Of a stretch of DNA of 10,346 bases, positions 5,716 through 10,346 are shown one piece after another. How positions within the stretch are numbered: position 1 is the stretch's first letter; every line of letters begins with the position of its first letter. A program made the translations under genes and the position numbers. Below the pieces are notes generated by a model. It was not told the origin of the DNA and searched no databases. It saw only the letters and a program-made list of their open reading frames with translations. The DNA is from JADDRA01 sp035553895 (GTDB lineage Bacteria > Actinomycetota > Acidimicrobiia > Acidimicrobiales > CADCSY01), in contig DATMJI010000172.1 in NCBI GenBank assembly GCA_035553895.1, forward strand, positions 1 through 10,346, written 5' to 3'.

Positions 5716-5728
5716 CAAGGGCGGGGGG

Positions 5729-6955
5729 TCAGGGGGTGCGGGAGCGGATGAGGGCGACGCGGGCTTCGGAGGCGTTGGCGTCGTCGCCCTGGTCGGCCAG
5801 GAGGGCGGCCCGGTCGGCCTCGGCCTCGGCCGCCGCCCCCGAGTCGGCGGCGGCCAGGCGGGCCTGCACCCCCTCGGCCACCAGCTTCTCCGCCTCGCTC
5901 ACCAGGGCGTCGACCATCTCGTCCTCGGGCACCACCCGCACCACCTGACCGCGGATGAACAGGTGCCCCCGGCGCCGGCCGGCGGCGATCCCCAGGTCGG
6001 CCGACCGGGCCTCCCCGGGCCCGTTCACCACGCAGCCCATGACCGCCACCTGCACCGGCAGCTCGCGCTCGGCGAAGGCGGCCATGGCCTCGCCGGCCAC
6101 GGCGATGACGTCGATCTCGGCCCTCCCGCAGCTGGGGCAGGCGATGAGGTCGACCCCGGTCCGCTCCCGCAGGCCCAGCGACTCCAGGAGCTGGCGACCG
6201 GCCTTGGCCTCCTCCACCGGGTCGGCGGTGAGGCTGTAGCGGATGGTGTCGCCGATGCCCTCCAGCAACAGGGTGGCGATGCCGGCGGTGGCCTTGATCA
6301 GCCCACCCGGCGGGGGCCCGGCCTCGGTCACACCCAGGTGCAGGGGATGGTCGACCTCTTCGGCCAGCATCCGGTACGAATCGACCATGAGGCGCACGTC
6401 GGAGGCCTTGACCGAGATCTTGACGTCGTCGAAGCCGACCTCGGCGAAGTGCGCCAGCTCCCGCTGGGCCGAGGCCACCAGGGCCTCGGGGGTCACGCCG
6501 TGGCGGGCCTCGATGTCAGGGTCGAGGGAGCCGGCGTTGACCCCGATGCGGATGGGCACCCCCCGGTCCCGCGCCTCGGCCGCCACCTCCTTGATGTGGG
6601 CCGCCTTGCGGATGTTGCCGGGATTGAGGCGCAGGCACGATACGCCCGCCTCCAGGGCGGCCAGGGCCAGGCGGTGCTGGAAGTGGATGTCGGCCACCAG
6701 AGGGACCGGGGAGCGGGGCACGATGCGGGCCAGGCCCTCGGCGGCGGCGGCGTCGTTGCAGGTGCAGCGCACGATGTCGGCCCCGGCCCCGGCCAGGGCG
6801 TAAATCTGCTCCAGCGTGGCCTCGTGGTCGGCCGTCTTGGTGATGGTCATCGACTGGACGCTGACCGGGGCGTCGCCGCCCACGGTCACCGGCCGGGACG
6901 GGTGGGCGAGGGTGAGCTGGCGGGTGCGGCGCCGGGCCGGGGCGGCACCGCTCAC
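5729..6955 (-). CDS. ispG: 4-hydroxy-3-methylbut-2-enyl diphosphate synthase IspG (GcpE)
   Basis: IspG is the [4Fe-4S] enzyme that converts ME-cPP to HMBPP, the penultimate step of the MEP isoprenoid pathway, in the cytosol. The 408 residues show the TIM-barrel part (about 20-260; VQSMTITKTAD at 33-43, VADIHFQHRLAL at 87-98, LRLNPGNI at 108-115, RIGVNAGSL at 136-144). The reductase-like part carries the cluster ligands: ACPSCGR (Cys273, Cys276) and MGCVVNGPGE (Cys308, Glu315). This is the short bacterial type without the plant/Chlamydia insert. The C-terminal 45 or so residues are alanine-rich and variable. The start GTG at 6955 overlaps the protease stop (GTGA), so translation is probably coupled; there is no Shine-Dalgarno. 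The open frame continues far upstream inside the protease gene, but that part is a shadow. Dxr, the second enzyme of the same pathway, lies two genes upstream. Confidence 0.97.
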   Translation of the reverse strand: MSGAAPARRRTRQLTLAHPSRPVTVGGDAPVSVQSMTITKTADHEATLEQIYALAGAGADIVRCTCNDAAAAEGLARIVPRSPVPLVADIHFQHRLALAALEAGVSCLRLNPGNIRKAAHIKEVAAEARDRGVPIRIGVNAGSLDPDIEARHGVTPEALVASAQRELAHFAEVGFDDVKISVKASDVRLMVDSYRMLAEEVDHPLHLGVTEAGPPPGGLIKATAGIATLLLEGIGDTIRYSLTADPVEEAKAGRQLLESLGLRERTGVDLIACPSCGRAEIDVIAVAGEAMAAFAERELPVQVAVMGCVVNGPGEARSADLGIAAGRRRGHLFIRGQVVRVVPEDEMVDALVSEAEKLVAEGVQARLAAADSGAAAEAEADRAALLADQGDDANASEARVALIRSRTP

Positions 6956-8208
6956 TGCAACGAGACGGGATCGACGAGGTCGAGGTACAGCGAACTCAAG
7001 AACACAAAGGCCAGCACCGCCACCACCGCGTAGGTGAGGGGCATGAGCTTGGCCACGTCGGCGAAGTAGCGCCGGCCCCGGCGGCTGCGGATGCGCTCGT
7101 AGGTGGCGATGGCGACGTGCCCACCGTCGAAGGGCAGCAGGGGCACCAGGTTGAACACCCCGATGAACACGTTGATGGCGAAGAGGAAGTACACCGCCCC
7201 GGCGATGTCGGGGGACTGGCTGGCGATCTGCACGGCCCCGACCACCGAGATGATGCGACTCTCGTCCGGTGGCTCCCCCTCGGCCGGTGCCGGCCGGCTC
7301 CCGGTAAGGGTGTCGAGATAGCCCGAGAGCCCGTCGGGCGAGAAGAAGGCCCCCAGACCCTTGATCGACAGCCACATGGTCTCGCCGGTGGCCTGCACCG
7401 CCTCGACGGCACCGCTGAGCGGTCCCACCCGGGTGTCGGGAAACTCGGGACCGACGCCGAGGAAGCCGACCATGGAGCCGTCGACCTCCCGGGTGCCGAG
7501 GGTGGCGTCGAGGGCGCTCTGGCGACCGTCGCGCTCGACCCGGATGTCGATGTCCTTGCCCGGGTTGGCCTGCAGGTAGGTGGACATGTCGTCGAAGCTG
7601 GCGAAGCGGTTGCCGTCGACGCTGACGATGCGGTCGCCGAGCTGGATCCCGGCGGCATCGGCGGCGCTGCCCTGGGTGATGGCGGACACGGTCCAGCGGG
7701 GCGAGGTCGGATCGGGCGTCCCGATGACGCTCACCACCACGAAGAACAGGACGATGGCCATGAGGAAGTGCATGGTGGAGCCGGCCACGGCCACCGACAT
7801 CCGGCGCCAGTAGGGCTTCTGGCGGTACGTGCGGCCCTCCTCGGCCGGGTCGACCTCCTCCAGGTTGGACATCCCGATGATGCGCACGTAGGCCCCGGCG
7901 GGGATGGCCTTGACCCCGTAGGTGGTCTCGCCCCGCTGGAACGACCACAGGCGGGGACCGAAGCCGATGAAGAACTCGGTGACCTTCATGCCGGCCGCCT
8001 TGGCCGTGACGTAGTGCCCGAGCTCGTGCATGAAGATGAAAAAGACGAGGGCAGCGATGATGGCCAGCGTCGGCAGCGAGACCCAGACGCCCAGGGAGAC
8101 GACGATGGCAGCCACCACCAGCCGGCGGACCCAGCTGGTGGCGTCGCCGGCCGGGCGGCCGGGTTCCTCGGCCGCCGAACGGGCGGGGCGGGCGTCGGTC
8201 TCGCTCAC
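6952..8208 (-). CDS. rseP: M50 site-2 protease, RseP/Rip1 type
   Basis: Site-2 proteases cut transmembrane segments within the membrane, typically of anti-sigma factors after a first cleavage. The 418 residues show HELGH at 61-65 (zinc ligands His61 and His65, catalytic Glu62). The second motif NLVPLLPFDGGH is at 353-364 (Asp361 the third ligand). A PDZ-like domain lies at about 172-255 (GSAADAAGIQLGDRIVSVDG). Membrane segments lie near 29-45, 47-66, 138-162, 337-358 and 390-408. Compared with Rip1 of mycobacteria there is a longer charged N-terminus and an additional hydrophobic segment before HELGH. Start GTG at 8208 overlaps the dxr stop (GTGA); its stop overlaps ispG, so the three genes are coupled. 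The substrate cannot be read from this window because no anti-sigma factor gene is adjacent. Confidence 0.95.
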   Translation of the reverse strand: MSETDARPARSAAEEPGRPAGDATSWVRRLVVAAIVVSLGVWVSLPTLAIIAALVFFIFMHELGHYVTAKAAGMKVTEFFIGFGPRLWSFQRGETTYGVKAIPAGAYVRIIGMSNLEEVDPAEEGRTYRQKPYWRRMSVAVAGSTMHFLMAIVLFFVVVSVIGTPDPTSPRWTVSAITQGSAADAAGIQLGDRIVSVDGNRFASFDDMSTYLQANPGKDIDIRVERDGRQSALDATLGTREVDGSMVGFLGVGPEFPDTRVGPLSGAVEAVQATGETMWLSIKGLGAFFSPDGLSGYLDTLTGSRPAPAEGEPPDESRIISVVGAVQIASQSPDIAGAVYFLFAINVFIGVFNLVPLLPFDGGHVAIATYERIRSRRGRRYFADVAKLMPLTYAVVAVLAFVFLSSLYLDLVDPVSLQ

Positions 8209-9359
8209 GCCGCCCGCCCGTCGATGAGGTCGGTGGTCCGGACCCGGGACCGGCGGTCCACCTCGATCACGGCGTCGGCACTGTCCATGTCGGTCCCATC
8301 ATGGCCGTCCAGGCTCGCTTTCAACACCGCGGCGATGTCGATCCAGCCGATGCGACCGGCCAGGAAGGCCGCCACCGCCACCTCGTTGGCGGCGTTGAGC
8401 CAGGCCGGCGCCGACCCCCCGGCAACCCCGGCCTGGCGGGCCAGGTCGAGGCAGGGAAAGGCGCGGGTGTCGGGGGCCTCGAAGTCGAGGCGACCGACGC
8501 TGGCCCAGTCGATGGCGCCGAAGGGCTGGCGGCCCCGCTGCGGCCAGGCCAGGGCGTAGCCGATGGGCAGGCGCATGTCGGGCATCGACAGCTGGGCCAG
8601 GGTGGCTCCGTCGTCGAAGGTGACCATGGAGTGCACGATCGACTGGGGGTGGACCACCACCTCGATGCGGTCGTAGTCCACGCCGAAGAGCTCGTGGGCC
8701 TCGATGACCTCCAGGCCCTTGTTCATGAGCGTCGAGGAGTCGATGGTGATCTTGGGGCCCATGCTCCACGTGGGGTGGGCCAGGGCGTCGTCGACGCTGA
8801 CCTCGGCCAGGTCGGCCGCCGCCCGGCCCCGGAATGGACCGCCGCTGGCGGTCAGGACCAGGCGAGCCACCTCGTCGGCCCGCCCCCCCCGCAGGCACTG
8901 GTGCAGGGCGCAGTGCTCGGAGTCGACGGGGATGATCTCCGCTCCGGGAGTGGTCCGCACCGCCTGGACCACCGGCCCACCGGCGATGAGCGACTCCTTG
9001 TTGGCCAGGGCCAGGCGCCGGCCGGCGCCCAGGGCGGCCAGGGTGACCGGCAGCCCGGCAAAACCGACCACAGCGTTGAGCACCACGTCGGCCTCCACGG
9101 CCAGGGACGACAGGGCCACCGGGCCGGCAACCACGTCGGTGCCCGGCGGCAGCAGCGCCCGCAGCTCCGCCACCCGGGCGCCGTCGGCCAGGCCGACCAC
9201 GTCGGGGCGGAAGCGGCGGGCCTGCTCGGCCAGCACGTCCACCGACGAGGCGGCGGCCAGCGCCACCACCCGGTAGCGCTCGGGGGCGCCGGCGACCACG
9301 TCGAGGGCCTGGGTACCGATCGACCCGGTCGACCCGATGACCGCCACCGTGGTCGTCAT
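8205..9359 (-). CDS. dxr: 1-deoxy-D-xylulose 5-phosphate reductoisomerase
   Basis: Dxr converts DXP to MEP with NADPH and a divalent metal, the first committed step of the MEP isoprenoid pathway. The 384-residue product has the NADPH-binding GSTGSIG at 9-15 and LALANKESLIAGG at 116-128. The metal and substrate site is PVDSEH (Asp146, Glu148) with LMNKGLE ending in Glu217, plus LTASGGPFR (169-177), HPTWSMGPKITIDSS (195-209) and HPQSIVHSMV (237-246). The start is ATG at 9359, because GGGGAGGGG lies just upstream (9365-9373) and the protein begins MTTTVAVIG like the family. The frame stays open 15 codons further, to 9404, without support. It follows cdsA by 109 bases with no clear terminator, and its stop overlaps the protease start. 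Confidence 0.97.
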   Translation of the reverse strand: MTTTVAVIGSTGSIGTQALDVVAGAPERYRVVALAAASSVDVLAEQARRFRPDVVGLADGARVAELRALLPPGTDVVAGPVALSSLAVEADVVLNAVVGFAGLPVTLAALGAGRRLALANKESLIAGGPVVQAVRTTPGAEIIPVDSEHCALHQCLRGGRADEVARLVLTASGGPFRGRAAADLAEVSVDDALAHPTWSMGPKITIDSSTLMNKGLEVIEAHELFGVDYDRIEVVVHPQSIVHSMVTFDDGATLAQLSMPDMRLPIGYALAWPQRGRQPFGAIDWASVGRLDFEAPDTRAFPCLDLARQAGVAGGSAPAWLNAANEVAVAAFLAGRIGWIDIAAVLKASLDGHDGTDMDSADAVIEVDRRSRVRTTDLIDGRAA

Positions 9360-9468
9360 CGTCGCCCCTCCCCTGTTCTTCGTCGGTTGGACCGGGCCAG
9401 GCACTGCTGAGCCGACAAAGAACGGGGAGCAGGGGAGCCAGCGGTGGCGGTCCCGCCTGGTGGCCCGC

Positions 9469-10346
9469 TCAGAAGATCTCCAGGAGGCGGCTCAGGTAGT
9501 AGGCGGCGGGCAGGACGAAGAGCAGAGCGTCGAAGCGGTCGAGCAGGCCGCCGTGGCCGGGCAGCACCGAGCCCATGTCCTTGATGCCGAGATCCCGCTT
9601 GAGCATCGACTCGCACAGATCGCCCAGGGGTGCGACCACGGCGACCACCAAAGCCAGGGCGAAGGCACTCCCGGAGTCCCAGGGCTCGAGGCCCACGATG
9701 CCGAGGATGAGCCAGGCCGCCACCACCCCGGCCACGCCTCCCCCGACCACGCCCTCCACCGTCTTGCCCGGGCTGATCTCGGGGGCCAGCAGCCGCCGGC
9801 CGAAGCGCCGCCCGGCGAAGAGGGCTCCGGCGTCGTTGACCGCCACCACCAGGACCACGCCGATCAGCACACCCGTGCCGTTGGGGAAGGTGAGGATCAA
9901 GGCGGCGAAGGACCCCAGCAGCCCGACGTAGGCCACGCCGAAGATGCTGACGGCCAGGTTGACCGTGGGTGCCGCCCTGGTGACGCCGAGGAGGTACCAC
10001 AACAAGGTGAAGACCACCGTCAGGCCGAGCACCAGGGGGATGGCGACCTCTCCCTTCCAGTAGGCGGCACCGACGAGGGAAACCGACGCCACCAGGCCGA
10101 GCAGGACGGCCGGCTGGTAGCCCCCGCGCCGGAGGGAGTCGTACAGCTCGGCGGTGCAGACGGCCACGATGCCGGCCACCAGGACGAGGCCGGGCACCGG
10201 GCCGAGGGCGAAGATCCCGAGGGCGATGGCGGCCAGCGCCACCCCGGCGATGGCGCTCTGGCGGACGTCACGACCGGGGGTCTCCTGGGGCGGCGCACCC
10301 TGGGGGCTCCCGGCCGGGCTGCGCCGCGGTGGACGGCGCCTGAGGG
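9469..10346 (-). CDS. cdsA: Phosphatidate cytidylyltransferase CdsA (5' end outside the window)
   Basis: CdsA is the integral membrane enzyme that makes CDP-diacylglycerol from CTP and phosphatidate, the precursor of bacterial phospholipids. The visible frame has about seven hydrophobic segments and the full family signature SMLKRDLGIKDMGSVLP followed by GHGGLLDRFD, just before the C-terminus. The usual NDAGALFAGRRFG and SPGKTVEG motifs come earlier. The only start codon inside the window is GTG at 10242, giving 257 residues. However, the frame stays open to the right edge and reads a proline-rich stretch and then GRDVRQSAIAGV, which resembles the cytoplasmic N-terminus and first membrane segment of longer actinobacterial CdsA proteins. 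I therefore treat the gene as partial, with its start beyond 10346. It stops 109 bases before dxr. Confidence 0.94.
   Translation of the reverse strand, partial: LRRRPPRRSPAGSPQGAPPQETPGRDVRQSAIAGVALAAIALGIFALGPVPGLVLVAGIVAVCTAELYDSLRRGGYQPAVLLGLVASVSLVGAAYWKGEVAIPLVLGLTVVFTLLWYLLGVTRAAPTVNLAVSIFGVAYVGLLGSFAALILTFPNGTGVLIGVVLVVAVNDAGALFAGRRFGRRLLAPEISPGKTVEGVVGGGVAGVVAAWLILGIVGLEPWDSGSAFALALVVAVVAPLGDLCESMLKRDLGIKDMGSVLPGHGGLLDRFDALLFVLPAAYYLSRLLEIF

Larger units (their letters stand above)
4625..5721. mobile_element. Putative one-gene element with hairpin-bearing terminal inverted repeats
   Basis: The outer ends 4625-4653 and 5693-5721 are inverted repeats agreeing at 26 of 29 positions. 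They begin CCCTTG(G/C)GTTCTGGCCCC and end GTGGTCG. Each end is itself a palindrome. The unit holds only the DUF559 gene. It ends 7 bases from the ispG stop and 44 bases from the proS start, in a cluster where ispG and proS belong to a conserved neighbourhood. No clear target-site duplication and no transposase were seen. The hairpin-ended layout recalls IS200/IS605 ends or REP elements, but the enzyme type differs. Mobility is inferred. Confidence 0.4.

Noticed and set aside
4621..5721. Target-site duplication around the hairpin-ended unit
   Set aside because: The bases directly outside 4625 and 5721 do not repeat. TGTCCC occurs outside the left end (4621-4626) and inside the right palindrome (5659-5664), which is not the layout of a target duplication.
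6956..7948. N-terminal extension of ispG back to 7948
   Set aside because: The extension overlaps the protease gene out of frame. IspG homology begins just after the GTG that overlaps the protease stop.
5702..8559. Plus-strand open frames of 443 and 480 codons (5702-7033 and 7117-8559)
   Set aside because: They lie antisense to ispG, the site-2 protease and dxr. Their composition is that of shadow frames and no motif is visible.
9360..9468. Terminator between cdsA and dxr
   Set aside because: Only a short GGCGG/CCGCC stem is seen, with no T-run; read-through into dxr seems likely.

Overview
The window is a dense, high-GC stretch in which every convincing gene lies on the minus strand. Reading in the direction of transcription (right to left), the order is cdsA (5' end outside the window), dxr, an RseP/Rip1-type site-2 protease, ispG, an AbiEi/DUF559 nuclease-like gene, proS, an OsmC-family gene, rimP, nusA, ylxR and infB (3' part outside the window). 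This cdsA-dxr-protease-ispG ... proS ... rimP-nusA-ylxR-infB order is the chromosomal arrangement known from Actinomycetota. Together with the GC-rich codons, GTG and TTG starts, the editing-domain-lacking ProS and the Rip1-like protease, it points to a high-GC actinobacterium. A deep-branching class such as Acidimicrobiia is possible, but that is inference.

Right part (5729-10346): membrane-lipid and isoprenoid genes. CdsA makes CDP-diacylglycerol. Dxr and IspG catalyse two steps of the MEP isoprenoid pathway, with an M50 intramembrane protease between them. Dxr/protease and protease/ispG overlap by 4 bases (GTGA), so these three are probably translationally coupled.

Middle (4581-5728): between ispG and proS sits one gene with an AbiEi-like winged-helix N-terminus and a DUF559 (Vsr-like, PD-(D/E)XK) C-terminus. 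Each side of it carries a long palindrome with nearly the same sequence. The outer ends of the whole unit (4625-4653 and 5693-5721) are inverted repeats matching at 26 of 29 positions. This looks like a one-gene, hairpin-ended insertion in an otherwise conserved cluster and is the most interesting part of the window.

Left part (1-4580): information-processing genes. ProS is followed by an OsmC-family redox protein. A 193-base gap then holds a terminator-like hairpin, a possible promoter and a two-hairpin leader. Next comes the tightly packed rimP-nusA-ylxR-infB operon for ribosome maturation, transcription elongation/termination, RNA binding and translation initiation. rimP/nusA overlap by ATGA. 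ylxR has no ATG/GTG/TTG start that keeps its CxxC motif; its best start is an ATA codon overlapping the nusA stop behind a strong Shine-Dalgarno sequence. No tRNA, rRNA, CRISPR array or recognisable transposase was seen. No gap without a gene exceeds 300 bases.
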